This document shows, one piece after another, positions 18,596-27,390 of a DNA stretch of 64,000 nucleotides. The notes below the pieces were generated by a model. That model made no database searches. It was not told where the DNA came from and saw only the letters and a list, made by a program, of their open reading frames with translations. The stretch comes from an uncultured Rhodobacterales bacterium. Lineage in GTDB: Bacteria; Pseudomonadota; Alphaproteobacteria; Rhodobacterales; Rhodobacteraceae. The position numbers and the translations under genes were made by a program. How positions within the stretch are numbered: the first letter of the stretch is position 1; each line of letters opens with the position of its first letter. Where the stretch lies: contig CAIQOV010000049.1 in assembly GCA_903873585.1 (NCBI GenBank), positions 1 through 64,000 of the forward strand, given 5' to 3'.

Positions 18596-18617
18596 AAAAA
18601 GGGTCGCCCCAAGGGCG
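18596..18617 (-). terminator. Terminator of the HU gene
   Basis: On the minus strand GGGTCGCCC TTGG GGCGACCC is followed by TTTTTC. It ends just before the transporter start codon. Confidence 0.88.
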
Positions 18618-18641
18618 ACCCAAAGCCGTGATCTGTTAAGA

Positions 18642-18929
18642 TCAGGCGTTAACGCTGTCTTTCAGCGCCTTGGCGATGGTGAACTTGACCTGCTTGTCAG
18701 CAGCCTTGGTCACGCTTTCGCCAGTGGCGGGGTTGCGAACCTGACGCTCGGGCCGTGCGCGGCAGGCCATTTTGCCAAGGCCGGGCAAAGTGATTGCGCC
18801 GCCAGCGGCCACTTCGCGCGCCACAACGGCGGAAATCGCATCCAGCGCAGCCGAGGCGGTCTTTTTGTCAGCGCCCATGGCGTCGGCCAAAGCGGCGATC
18901 AGTTGGGTCTTTGTCATCGGTTTGTTCAT
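18642..18929 (-). CDS. hup: HU-family DNA-binding protein
   Basis: 95 residues, the size of a bacterial HU. N-terminal helices (TKTQLIAALADAMGADKKTA) form the dimer body, followed by LPGLGKMACRARPERQVRNP, which contains the DNA-intercalating arm with conserved RNPATGE. A nucleoid architectural protein acting as homodimer. ATG 18929 follows AGGGACAG. The 127 bases upstream to the amn stop are gene-free and contain several A and T runs, fitting a strong promoter. A dedicated terminator follows. Confidence 0.93.
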   Translation of the reverse strand: MNKPMTKTQLIAALADAMGADKKTASAALDAISAVVAREVAAGGAITLPGLGKMACRARPERQVRNPATGESVTKAADKQVKFTIAKALKDSVNA

Positions 18930-19056
18930 GGTACTGTCCCTTTGATGCGATCCCGGTTCCGGGTATCGGCGGTTCATTTTAAAGGCTTTGTCGCTGGCTA
19001 CACAGGTTTTTGCCGCCGAAAGCAAGCTTTTTTGCGACTTTCGTTGGAAATTCCCG

Positions 19057-20529
19057 TCAAAGGAACGCTGTTTCGTCAAAGCTACGCAGTTTTCGGCTGT
19101 GAATTTGGCCCAAGGGCATGTCGCGCAGATGCTCCATCGCGCGGATGCCGATTTGCAGGTGGCGCGAGACTTGGGTTTTGTAGAAGTCTGACGCCATGCC
19201 GGGCAGTTTCAATTCGCCGTGCAGGGGCTTGTCTGACACGCATAGCAAAGTGCCGTAGGGCACGCGAAAGCGAAAGCCGTTGGCGGCGATGGTGGCGCTT
19301 TCCATATCCAGTGCAATGGCGCGCGATTGCGACAGGCGGCGCACGGGGCCGGATTGGTCGCGCAACTCCCAATTGCGGTTATCAATCGTTGCCACAGTTC
19401 CGGTGCGCATGATGCGTTTTAGCTCATAGCCCTCTAGCTGGGTCACCTCGGCCACGGCATCTTGCAGGGCGATCTGAATCTCGGCCAGCGCAGGGATGGG
19501 CACCCAGACGGGCAAGTCATCATCCAGCACATGATCTTCGCGCAGATAGGCATGGGCGAGGCAGAAATCGCCCAAAGACTGCGAATTGCGCAGGCCAGCA
19601 CAATGGCCCAGCATCAGCCACGCATGGGGGCGCAGAACGGCGATGTGGTCAGTGGCGGTTTTGGCATTGGAAGGGCCAACCCCGATGTTGACCAAGGTGA
19701 TCCCGTTCCCATCGGCGCGCTTCAAATGATAGGTCGGCATCTGCGGCGTTTTGGCCGAAGGCGTCAGCACCCCGTCGCCCGTGGTAATGGTGGCATTGCC
19801 GCCCGCGACAAAGGCCGTATAGCCAAGCGACGGGTTCGACAGGGCAGCGCGGGCCATGAATTCAAACTCGTCCACATAGAACTGGTAGTTGGTGAACAGC
19901 ACATAGTTTTGAAAATGGATCGGATCGGTGGCCGTGTAATGCGACAGCCGCGACAGCGAGTAATCGACCCGCTGTGCCGTGAACGGGGCGAGGGGCTGCG
20001 ACCCGTCGGCGTTGTGGCTGCGCTGGCCATTCACAATGTCATCGTTGGTGGTCGACAGATCGGGCACGTCGAACACATCGCGCAGGGTAAAGTTCAACTC
20101 TCCTTGATGCGGCACCGACAGGTCGGGGTTGCCTGCTACGGCAAAGTGCAGCGGAATGGGCGTGTCTGACACGCCGATTTGCACGGGCACGGCGTGGTTT
20201 TCCATCAAGAGCGTGATCTGCTGGATCAGGTAGTTGCGAAACAGATCAGGCCGCGTGACGGTGGTGGCATAGGTGCCCGGGTGGGCCACATGGCCGAACG
20301 ACAGGCGGGAATCAATCTTGTCATGGCTGACAACGGTCAGGCGGATTTCGGGGTAATAGGCGCGCAGGCGGGCCGTGGGTTTGCCTTGGGCCACGGCTGC
20401 GGCAAAGGCGTGGCCTAGGAACTGCGTCGCCTCGGTGTAAAGCTGCTCTAGGTATGTCACAGCGGCGACAGGGTCTGTAAAGCTGACGTGAGCCTTGGCG
20501 GGCGGGGTTTGGAAAAGGTCGTCTGGCAT
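19057..20529 (-). CDS. amn: AMP nucleosidase
   Basis: 490 residues. Hydrolyses AMP to adenine and ribose 5-phosphate and so helps set the adenylate pool. An N-terminal regulatory domain is followed by a C-terminal nucleoside-phosphorylase-like catalytic domain that includes GVGPSNAKTATDHIAVLRP and HAWLMLGHCAGLRNSQSLGD, with a late ALDMESATIAANGFRFRVPY containing the substrate-binding Met-Glu. Start 20529 (MPDDLF) has GGAAG 6 bases upstream. It is a single gene. It may work with the adenosine kinase and AhcY encoded elsewhere in this window. Confidence 0.93.
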   Translation of the reverse strand: MPDDLFQTPPAKAHVSFTDPVAAVTYLEQLYTEATQFLGHAFAAAVAQGKPTARLRAYYPEIRLTVVSHDKIDSRLSFGHVAHPGTYATTVTRPDLFRNYLIQQITLLMENHAVPVQIGVSDTPIPLHFAVAGNPDLSVPHQGELNFTLRDVFDVPDLSTTNDDIVNGQRSHNADGSQPLAPFTAQRVDYSLSRLSHYTATDPIHFQNYVLFTNYQFYVDEFEFMARAALSNPSLGYTAFVAGGNATITTGDGVLTPSAKTPQMPTYHLKRADGNGITLVNIGVGPSNAKTATDHIAVLRPHAWLMLGHCAGLRNSQSLGDFCLAHAYLREDHVLDDDLPVWVPIPALAEIQIALQDAVAEVTQLEGYELKRIMRTGTVATIDNRNWELRDQSGPVRRLSQSRAIALDMESATIAANGFRFRVPYGTLLCVSDKPLHGELKLPGMASDFYKTQVSRHLQIGIRAMEHLRDMPLGQIHSRKLRSFDETAFL

Positions 20530-20651
20530 CGCGCGCTTCCTGCTTTTGATCGGCCATGTAAGGGCTTGGGGACGTGCAAAGCAAGTGAAGTTCTTATGAC
20601 GCCGCACAAAGCGCCTTGCCTTTGGGCGAAAGCACAGCAGATAAAGTCGCC

Positions 20652-21488
20652 ATGAACACGCTTTTGTCCATCGGCCACGGCTATTCGGCCCAAGCGCTTG
20701 CCCGCCGCCTTTTGCCGCAGGGCTGGCAGATCATTGGCACAACCCGCACCGAGGCGGGGGCCGAGGCCCTGCGTGCTACGGGGGTGCAGGCGTTGGTCTG
20801 GCCGGGGGCGGATTTGACGGCGGCGCTGGCACAGGCCACGCATCTGCTGACCTCGGTCGCACCGGGTGACAGCGACCCTGTGCTGCAAGCGATTGGGCCG
20901 CAAATTGCAGCATCAAAGCTGCAATGGATGGGCTACCTTTCCACCACAGCGGTCTACGGCCACCACAACGGCGATTGGGTCGATGAAACCACCCCCTTAG
21001 CGCCCACCACCGCGCGGGGCGCTGCACGCGTGCAGGCCGAGGCGGATTGGACAGCGCTTGGCCTGCCCTTGCACATCTTCCGGCTGGCGGGAATTTATGG
21101 GCCGGGGCGCGGACCGTTTGAAAAGGTGCGCGATGGTACTGCGCGGCGCATTCACAAAGCGGGCCAAGTCTTTTCGCGCATCCATGTCGATGACATAGCC
21201 AACGTACTGCACGCCGCTTTGCTGCGGCCGCATCCGGGCATTTACAACGTCTGCGACGACGACCCCGCCTCGCCCGAGGATATTTTGGGGCTGGCCGCAG
21301 AACTGCTTGGCCTGCCCCCACCCCCCATCGTGCCCTATGAAAAAGCCGATATGACCCCCATGGCGCGGTCGTTTTATGCTGAAAACAAGCGCGTGCGAAA
21401 TGACCGGATCAAAGCGGTTCTGGGCGTGAAGCTGGAATATCCCACCTACCGCGAAGGGCTGGCCGCGATTTTGGCCGCGGGGGGTTGA
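20652..21488 (+). CDS. SDR-type NAD(P)-dependent epimerase/oxidoreductase (YeeZ-like)
   Basis: 278 residues with an N-terminal Rossmann glycine motif GHGYSAQAL, a mid-protein YLSTTAVYG and a late VRNDRIKAVLG. The usual Tyr-x3-Lys catalytic pair of extended SDRs is not evident, as in YeeZ-type members, so catalytic activity is uncertain. ATG 20652 is used because the upstream in-frame ATG at 20616 lacks a ribosome site. It is divergent from amn. Confidence 0.75.
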   Translation: MNTLLSIGHGYSAQALARRLLPQGWQIIGTTRTEAGAEALRATGVQALVWPGADLTAALAQATHLLTSVAPGDSDPVLQAIGPQIAASKLQWMGYLSTTAVYGHHNGDWVDETTPLAPTTARGAARVQAEADWTALGLPLHIFRLAGIYGPGRGPFEKVRDGTARRIHKAGQVFSRIHVDDIANVLHAALLRPHPGIYNVCDDDPASPEDILGLAAELLGLPPPPIVPYEKADMTPMARSFYAENKRVRNDRIKAVLGVKLEYPTYREGLAAILAAGG

Positions 21489-21498
21489 AGACTGCCAC

Positions 21499-21620
21499 AG
21501 CGTGCTTAGATTGACCCTGCGGACCGGGCCCCTCTGACGGTTTAAGAAACGTGATGTCGGACCGCATCAAGCACGCTTGATGTGGGCCAAACCCATGTCG
21601 GGCCTTACAGAGAGGTCGAG
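21499..21620 (+). promoter_or_regulatory. Structured leader of the terC gene (candidate)
   Basis: AGCGTGCTT (21499-21507) is perfectly complementary to AAGCACGCT (21569-21577), closing a 61-base loop that holds two CGGACCG direct repeats and a GGGCCC palindrome. A second hairpin, ATGTGGG/CCCATGT with two G-U pairs, lies just before the ribosome site. TerC/Alx genes are often under manganese or pH-responsive RNA control, but I do not see the conserved yybP-ykoY sequence blocks, so the class is open. Confidence 0.4.
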
Positions 21621-22565
21621 ATGGATTTTCTGATTTACAGCTTTATGGGCACACCGGTCTGGATGTGGCTAAGCTTTCTGGGCATCGTTGGCGCGCTACT
21701 GGCCGCCGATTTGGGCCTGTTTCACACCAGCGCCAAAGAGATCGAGGTGGGCGAAAGCCTGCGCCTTTCAGCGATCTACATCGCGCTGGGTCTGGGTTTT
21801 GCGGGCTTTGTCGGCTGGCAAATGGGCGGAGTTGCGGCATCAAGCTATCTGACGGCCTTTGTGGTCGAAAAGTCGCTGTCGATGGACAACGTCTTTGTCA
21901 TGGCGCTGATCTTTTCTTCGTTGGCAATCCCGCGCGCCTTGCAGCACCGCGTGCTGTTTTGGGGCGTTTTGGGCGTGATCGTGCTGCGCGGCATCATGAT
22001 TGCCATCGGGGCCACCTTGGTCGCGCAGTATCATTGGGTGCTGTACGTCTTTGCCGCCTTCTTGATCTTGACGGGCATCAAAATGCTGTTTGTCACGGGC
22101 GACCACGCGCCGCAAGACAATGCGGCGGTGCGCTGGCTGAAAAGCCGTCTGCGCCTGACAGAAACACTGGAAGGCGAGGCGTTTTTCGTGAAGCGCAACG
22201 GGTTGGTCTATGCCACACCGCTGTTCTTGGCGCTGATCATGGTGGAAACGGCCGACCTGATCTTTGCCGTTGATTCCGTGCCAGCGGTTTTCGCCATCAC
22301 GTCTGACCCGTTCTTGGTCTACACATCCAACATCTTCGCGATCCTTGGCCTGCGTGCGCTGTACTTTGCGCTGGCCGCGATTTTGCACCGCTTTGCTTAT
22401 CTGAAATACGCGCTGTCGGTGCTGTTGATCTTTATCGGATCAAAGATGTTCATCGCAGATTGGCTTGATTGGGAAAAGTTCCCCGCCAGCCTGTCTTTGG
22501 GCGTGACCGCCTTGATCCTGACAACAGGCGTGGCGATAAGCCTGTGGAAAACCCGCAGCGTTTAA
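21621..22565 (+). CDS. TerC/Alx family integral membrane protein
   Basis: 314 residues with about eight to nine helices. It contains the family signatures ...AYLTAFVVEKSLSMDNVFV (here SYLTAFVVEKSLSMDNVFVM) and ETADLIFAVDSVPAVFAIT, with membrane-embedded acidic residues thought to bind Mn or other cations. Relatives (Alx, MntP-linked TerC, YceF types) are implicated in manganese export or in metal loading of exported enzymes. ATG 21621 follows GAGAGGTCGAG; a start at 21582 is less likely. Its stop overlaps that of the convergent TetR gene inside TTAA. Confidence 0.88.
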   Translation: MDFLIYSFMGTPVWMWLSFLGIVGALLAADLGLFHTSAKEIEVGESLRLSAIYIALGLGFAGFVGWQMGGVAASSYLTAFVVEKSLSMDNVFVMALIFSSLAIPRALQHRVLFWGVLGVIVLRGIMIAIGATLVAQYHWVLYVFAAFLILTGIKMLFVTGDHAPQDNAAVRWLKSRLRLTETLEGEAFFVKRNGLVYATPLFLALIMVETADLIFAVDSVPAVFAITSDPFLVYTSNIFAILGLRALYFALAAILHRFAYLKYALSVLLIFIGSKMFIADWLDWEKFPASLSLGVTALILTTGVAISLWKTRSV

Positions 22566-23236
22566 CGCAGCGATGGCTGGACGGCGGGCGTTTGTGTGGA
22601 ATGCCCGCCATCCCCTTTTTCAGGATGCGTCATCATGCGGATCATAGAGTTCAAGATGATGCGCTGATGTTCGGCCGTTCCGAACAACAGGCTGCCTTCC
22701 AGCAGGGGGTAGCGGCACAGATAGACGATGCCGCGCAGATACATGACCAGTTCTTGATCTTCAAAGGGGCGAAAGGTGCCGGTTTTGTCACGGCTGACGG
22801 CGGCATGAATGGGCTGCACCAAACGTTCAACCACTTTGTCGTGCAGCTCTGGCTTGGCGGCTTGCGACACGGCCATGTTATAGGCACGGCGCAGCACGAT
22901 CGGCTTTATTGCGCTGCAAATGGTGAACAGCGCCTCCACGATCTGGGCACACAGCGTTTCGACCGGATGGTCGGTACTATGCGCCGTGATGATCGCTTCG
23001 ATCCGTTTCATGGTTTCGGTCTGCCGCTTTAGAACCAGATGCGACACAACATCCCCGACAGAGGTGAAATAGTTATAGATCGTGCCGACAGAAAAGCCTG
23101 ATTTCGCCGCAATTTCCCGCGCGTGCGGGGCGCTGCCCATCTTTTCGGTCAGCAAGACGCCGGCAGCGTCAATGATCGCCTGAATCGTTGCGTCTTTCTT
23201 GCGACGCATCGTGTCATCAGCCATCGGAGGCATCAT
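22562..23236 (-). CDS. TetR/AcrR family transcriptional regulator
   Basis: About 224 residues. The N-terminal helix-turn-helix is clear: RKKDATIQAIIDAAG, then REIAAKSGFSVGTIYNYF (recognition helix), then a divergent C-terminal ligand domain of about 150 residues. The target and inducer are unknown. Starts at 23236 (MMPPMADD), 23224 or 23323 are possible; no site is decisive. GGCCGA-N6-TCGGCC at 23362-23379 upstream could be its operator. Confidence 0.8.
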   Translation of the reverse strand: MMPPMADDTMRRKKDATIQAIIDAAGVLLTEKMGSAPHAREIAAKSGFSVGTIYNYFTSVGDVVSHLVLKRQTETMKRIEAIITAHSTDHPVETLCAQIVEALFTICSAIKPIVLRRAYNMAVSQAAKPELHDKVVERLVQPIHAAVSRDKTGTFRPFEDQELVMYLRGIVYLCRYPLLEGSLLFGTAEHQRIILNSMIRMMTHPEKGDGGHSTQTPAVQPSLR

Positions 23237-23665
23237 CTTGCCCGCCCCGCCGTCACTGAAATGCGCAGCTTTCTGGCCTTTGATTGGGTCGCCTTGATGC
23301 AGCTTTTCAGGATCATTCTCCAACTTGGTGCGATGAAACGGGCATGGCCGTTAAGGTGTTTGGCCGATCGCACTCGGCCGAAAGAACATCTTGCGCGGTG
23401 TTGCAAAGTTTAAAGTCTTTTGCACTTGGGTTTCGGCAAGTATAAATGAACAGGTGCAGCGGTTTAGATCAAAAGTTGCTATAAAATTCAGCAGGATGAA
23501 CAGGTTAAAGGCTTGTCATTTTTCGAACATCTAATTCATCTATTTTCACTAAATCGCTGAAATTCTGTGCAGAAAAATGATCGGTATCACAAAGCGTTTG
23601 GCGCGCATCCAAAACGGTGCACTTTTGGGTCTTCAGCGGCGCAGGCCTGTGGTCGGCGCGGCTGG
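23237..23665. other. Gene-free AT-rich region with direct repeats and an inverted repeat
   Basis: No convincing gene in 429 bases. It holds the inverted repeat GGCCGA-N6-TCGGCC (23362-23379) and two copies of ATGAACAGGT exactly 50 bases apart (23446, 23496). Each is preceded by a TATAAA box on the plus strand. Each ATG opens only a 12-codon frame. The part from about 23400 to 23600 is distinctly AT-rich. It probably contains the TetR gene promoter and possibly a small transcript. Confidence 0.45.
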
Positions 23666-24034
23666 TTAGGTCTGCTCTAGCAAGCGGCCCAGCACGCGAC
23701 CGCCGAGAATATGCAGATGATAGTGCGGCACTTCTTGCATTCCGTGCGCACCGGCGTTGGTGATGGCACGGTAGCCCTGACCGGGTGCTATATCTATCAT
23801 AGCACAAACTTTGGCCGCTGTCCGATGAAAATCTGTCAGCTCTTCGGCGCTGGCCTCAGCGGCGAAGTGGTCAAAGGTGACATAGGCCCCCTTTGGGATC
23901 ACCAGCACATGAATAGGCGCTTGGGGGTGGATGTCGTGAAAGGCCAGCGTGTGGGCGGTTTCCAGCACGGTTTTGTTGGGAATTTCGCCGCGCAGGATGC
24001 GGGCGAAGATGTTTTGCGGATCATAGGTGTGCAT
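23666..24034 (-). CDS. HIT-family (histidine triad) nucleotide-binding protein
   Basis: 122 residues, usual size. The C-terminal histidine triad reads HYHLHILGG, the catalytic nucleophile region for hydrolysing phosphoramidates such as AMP-lysine. The N-terminal NIFARILRGEIPNKTV is also typical of HinT-like proteins. It lies 21 bases downstream of the adenosine kinase gene on the same strand and is probably co-transcribed with it and nth. Confidence 0.92.
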   Translation of the reverse strand: MHTYDPQNIFARILRGEIPNKTVLETAHTLAFHDIHPQAPIHVLVIPKGAYVTFDHFAAEASAEELTDFHRTAAKVCAMIDIAPGQGYRAITNAGAHGMQEVPHYHLHILGGRVLGRLLEQT

Positions 24035-24055
24035 CGCAGGCTCCGTCAGCGGGGG

Positions 24056-25039
24056 TTAGATCAGGGATTCTTGGCGAAACAGCGCCTGAAGATCAGCTTC
24101 AGGCCGCGCACCATAGTGCGAGATCACCTCGGCCGCGGCAACACATCCCATGCGCCCACAGGTGGCCAAGGGCTGGCCTGTGGCGATGCCGTACAGAAAG
24201 CCAGCGGCAAACAAATCGCCCGCGCCGGTGGCATCAACCGGCACAATGCGGTTCACCGGCACCACCGCCTGTTCATCGCCGCGCAGCAAGATCACCTCTT
24301 CGCCGGAACGGGTGCAAACCACCATGCCCGCATCGCGTGAGGCTTGTTCTAAAGCGCTCGACAGATCGGTTTGGTAGAGCGAGGACCATTCGTGTTCATT
24401 CCCGATCACATAGTCTAAATCCTTGACCAAGCGGCGAAAATCGTCGCGGTGACGATCCACACAGAAGGGGTCAGACAGCGCAATTCCCGCCTTGCCACCC
24501 GCCTGCTGGCACAGCTTGGCCGCGCGTTCAAAGGCCAGTTTGCCCTTGGGCTTGTCGTACAAATAGCCCTCTAGGAACAAAAGGTTCGCTTGGCCGGCCA
24601 CCGTGTCTGATACATCATCCGGCCCCAGTTCGGACGAAATGCCCAGATAGGTGTTCATCGACCGTTCGCCATCCGGCGCCACAAAGATCATTGAGCGTGA
24701 TGTGGGCAATTCACCGCCCACCACCGGCGGGTTGACAAAATCTGTGCCGCCCTGCGCCATCTGCTGGGCGTAAAAGCGGCCCAAGGTGTCGTCATGCACC
24801 CGCCCGATAAACGCCGTGGTCAGCCCCAGATTGCCCAAGCCCGCCAAAGTGTTCGCCACCGACCCGCCGGGGGCCTGCACGCGATCAGACATGGCGGCAT
24901 AAAGCAGTTCGCCGCGATCTTTTTCGACCAGTTGCATGATGCCCTTTTCGATGCCCATCTTGGCCAGAAAGCTGTCCTCTGCGGCGCAGAACACATCAAC
25001 AATCGCGTTGCCGATGCCGACGACCTGATATTTCTTCAT
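24056..25039 (-). CDS. PfkB-family kinase, probable adenosine kinase
   Basis: 327 residues. PfkB signatures are an early GNAIVDV, GGSVANTLAGLGNLGL and the C-terminal DATGAGDLFAAGFLYG with the catalytic Asp. The close match to the rhizobial/rhodobacterial adenosine kinase type (MKKYQVVGIGNAIVDVF opening) suggests adenosine to AMP, which would recycle the adenosine released by AhcY; ribokinase-like sugar specificity cannot be excluded. ATG overlaps the nth stop as ATGA, so translation is coupled. Confidence 0.82.
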   Translation of the reverse strand: MKKYQVVGIGNAIVDVFCAAEDSFLAKMGIEKGIMQLVEKDRGELLYAAMSDRVQAPGGSVANTLAGLGNLGLTTAFIGRVHDDTLGRFYAQQMAQGGTDFVNPPVVGGELPTSRSMIFVAPDGERSMNTYLGISSELGPDDVSDTVAGQANLLFLEGYLYDKPKGKLAFERAAKLCQQAGGKAGIALSDPFCVDRHRDDFRRLVKDLDYVIGNEHEWSSLYQTDLSSALEQASRDAGMVVCTRSGEEVILLRGDEQAVVPVNRIVPVDATGAGDLFAAGFLYGIATGQPLATCGRMGCVAAAEVISHYGARPEADLQALFRQESLI

Positions 25040-25677
25040 GATTTTTCCTTGAACAAGCAAAGGGCGTGAATGGGGCAAAGGCTGCATTTGGGGCTGCGCG
25101 CGGTGCAGATGTAGCGGCCATGCAGGATCAGCCAGTGGTGGGCGTGGGCTTGATATTCCACCGGCACGTTGTCTTCAATGGCGCGCTCCACCGCGATTTC
25201 ATCTTTGCCCGGTGCTATCCCGGTGCGGTTGCCCACGCGAAACAGGTGCGTGTCGACCGCTTGGGCCGGATGGTGAAACCACATATTCAACACCACATTC
25301 GCCGTCTTGCGCCCCACTCCGGGCAGGCTTTGCAGCGCTGCGCGCGAGGAGGGCACTTGGCCGTCAAAGTGATCAATCAGCATCTGCGACAGGCGGATGA
25401 CGTTCTTGGCCTTGTTGCGAAACAGGCCGATGGTCTTGATATGCTCGATCAGCGCCGCTTCCCCCAAGGCCAGCATCTTTTCCGGCGTATCTGCCACGGA
25501 GAACAGCGCCTTGGTGGCTTTATTCACCCCCACATCGGTCGCCTGCGCTGAAAGCGCTACGGCCACCAGAAGGGTGTACGCGTTGGTGTGGTGCAACTCT
25601 CCTTCAGGGGCGGGGTTGGCCGCCTGAAAGGTTTGGAAGATCTGTTGCAGCGTGGCATAGGGCAATTGCGCGGTCAT
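25036..25677 (-). CDS. nth: Endonuclease III
   Basis: 213-residue base-excision-repair glycosylase/AP-lyase for oxidised pyrimidines. The HhH motif LPGVGRKTANVVL includes the catalytic Lys, AVDTHLFRV the catalytic Asp, and the C-terminal four-Cys set C-x6-C-x2-C-x5-C (CTARSPKCSLCPIHALC) binds a 4Fe-4S cluster. ATG 25677 (MTAQLPY) is chosen by comparison with the family's length. It is divergent, by 81 bases, from another repair gene. Confidence 0.95.
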   Translation of the reverse strand: MTAQLPYATLQQIFQTFQAANPAPEGELHHTNAYTLLVAVALSAQATDVGVNKATKALFSVADTPEKMLALGEAALIEHIKTIGLFRNKAKNVIRLSQMLIDHFDGQVPSSRAALQSLPGVGRKTANVVLNMWFHHPAQAVDTHLFRVGNRTGIAPGKDEIAVERAIEDNVPVEYQAHAHHWLILHGRYICTARSPKCSLCPIHALCLFKEKS

Positions 25678-25758
25678 GGTCGCGATATGCCTGCTTGGGG
25701 GGCTTTGGGCAAGCATTTGCGCAGGATTCGGGTGTTTTTGGCGGCGTTCTGGGGTTAA

Positions 25759-26595
25759 ATGGGCGGCATGGATAGCAAATACCACTACGGCGTGATCGAA
25801 CGTGCCCTGCGTGAGATTGACGCAGGCGGCCCCTCCCTGACGCTAGAAGCCTTGGCCGACCGCATGGGGATGAGTGCGGCGCATTTTCAGCGCGTCTTTT
25901 CCGCTTGGGTGGGCGTATCGCCGAAGCGGTACCAGCAATACCTAACGCTGGACCATGCGCGAAACCTGTTGGCGGACCGCTTCACCGTGCTGGATACAGC
26001 CCTTTCCACCGGCCTATCCGGCCCTTCCCGCCTGCACGACCTGTTTCTGACATGGGAGGCGATGAGCCCCGGCGATTATGCCCGTGGCGGGGCGGGCCTG
26101 ACGATTGCTTGGGGTTGGTTTGACACAACCTTTGGCCCCGCCGTGGTGATGGGCACCCATCGCGGCATCTGCGGGATGGGCTTTGCCGCCGACATGGGCG
26201 AAGCGGCGGCGTTTGAAGATTTGCAGCGCCGCTGGCCTTTGGCTGATTTTGTGGAAGACCCCGCGCGCCTGCGCCCTTGGGTGCAAGCGGCCTTGGGTGG
26301 GCAAGCAGCCCCACTGGCGCTGATGGGCGCGCCGTTCCAGATCAAGGTGTGGGAGGCGTTGCTGCGCATCCCATCGGGCCATGTCACCACCTACGGTGAA
26401 ATCGCCGCCGCCATCGGCAACCCCAAGGCGGTGCGCGCGGTGGGCACGGCGGTGGGGCGCAACCCGATTAGCCTGCTGATCCCCTGCCACCGCGCACTGC
26501 GCAAAACCGGTGGCTTGGGCGGGTATCACTGGGGCCTGCCAGTGAAGCGCGCCATCTTGGCATGGGAGGCGGCCCGCGCAGACGCGGCTGGCTAA
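25759..26595 (+). CDS. AraC-type HTH / O6-methylguanine-DNA methyltransferase fusion (Ada-like, no Zn domain)
   Basis: 278 residues. Residues about 1-105 form an AraC helix-turn-helix pair (LEALADRMGMSAAHFQRVFS, then a second HTH). The rest is the alkyltransferase domain with the acceptor-cysteine motif IPCHR and downstream GGLGGYHWGLPVKRAIL. The N-terminal methylphosphotriester (four-Cys) domain of E. coli Ada is absent, so activation by phosphotriesters is not expected. It probably repairs O6-alkylguanine and may regulate through its HTH. The start may be 25759 or 25768. Confidence 0.88.
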   Translation: MGGMDSKYHYGVIERALREIDAGGPSLTLEALADRMGMSAAHFQRVFSAWVGVSPKRYQQYLTLDHARNLLADRFTVLDTALSTGLSGPSRLHDLFLTWEAMSPGDYARGGAGLTIAWGWFDTTFGPAVVMGTHRGICGMGFAADMGEAAAFEDLQRRWPLADFVEDPARLRPWVQAALGGQAAPLALMGAPFQIKVWEALLRIPSGHVTTYGEIAAAIGNPKAVRAVGTAVGRNPISLLIPCHRALRKTGGLGGYHWGLPVKRAILAWEAARADAAG

Positions 26596-26711
26596 CGGCG
26601 ATTTGATGCGCGAAAACCCGCGCAAAGTGACGCATGTATGGGCTGCAACCGCCGATGGTGCTAAGCTTGGCACAGGGCCGTAAGGTCGGCCCGTTTAGAC
26701 GAGGCAGCAGA

Positions 26712-27371
26712 ATGATGAAAAACAATCTCACACTTTCCTTTGCATTGGTCGCGGGCCTTGGGCTTGCAGGGTGCCAAAGCACCACGTCCAGCATTCAAGA
26801 TCCGAATTACCGCACCAAAAACGGCGCTGCGACCGGCGCGATTGCCGGCGCGGTTCTGGGCGGGCTTTTCGCCAAAGACGACCACGCCGAAGGCGCTTTG
26901 CGCGGGGCGTTGATTGGCGGCTTGGTGGGCGGTGGCATCGGCGCCAACCTTGACGCGCAGGCCGCTGATATGCGCAATAGCTTGGGCAACCCCAACGTGA
27001 CCGTCACCAACATGGGCAGCTATTTGCTGGTCAACTTGCCCGATGACGTCTTGTTCGCCAGCGGCAGCGCCACCTTGCAGCCCACTTTGCAGGGCGAAAT
27101 CCGCTCTATCGCGGCAAACCTGATCACCTATCCCAAAAGCAAGATCGAGGTGGTCGGCCACACCGACAACGTCGGCGGCGCTATGATGAACATGGACCTG
27201 TCGCAGCGCCGCGCCTATTCGGTGGCGGATATTCTGGTGGGCGCGGGCGTTCCTGCCAGCCGCATCACCGCCTATGGCCGTGGCATGGACCAACCGGTTG
27301 ACACCAACGACACCGCCCTTGGCCGTGCGCACAACCGCCGTGTGGAAATTTTGGTTCGCCCGACGAACTAA
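26712..27371 (+). CDS. OmpA-family outer-membrane lipoprotein with glycine-zipper segment
   Basis: 219 residues. The lipobox LAGC places the acylated Cys at residue 21. Residues about 40-80 are rich in Gly with GxxxG repeats (GAIAGAVLGG, GALIGGLVGGGIGAN), a glycine-zipper membrane segment. The C-terminal OmpA domain (about 105-215) contains GHTDNVG and LSQRRAYSVADIL, which bind peptidoglycan. A Pal/YiaD-like envelope tether. ATG 26712 is used; an ATG 78 bases upstream lies before the ribosome site. A strong terminator follows. Confidence 0.9.
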   Translation: MMKNNLTLSFALVAGLGLAGCQSTTSSIQDPNYRTKNGAATGAIAGAVLGGLFAKDDHAEGALRGALIGGLVGGGIGANLDAQAADMRNSLGNPNVTVTNMGSYLLVNLPDDVLFASGSATLQPTLQGEIRSIAANLITYPKSKIEVVGHTDNVGGAMMNMDLSQRRAYSVADILVGAGVPASRITAYGRGMDQPVDTNDTALGRAHNRRVEILVRPTN

Positions 27372-27390
27372 GAACAGCTTAACGCAAAGC

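Noticed and set aside
21489-21620. Standard yybP-ykoY manganese riboswitch for terC
   Set aside because: Expected conserved core segments were not found by eye; recorded instead as an unassigned structured leader.
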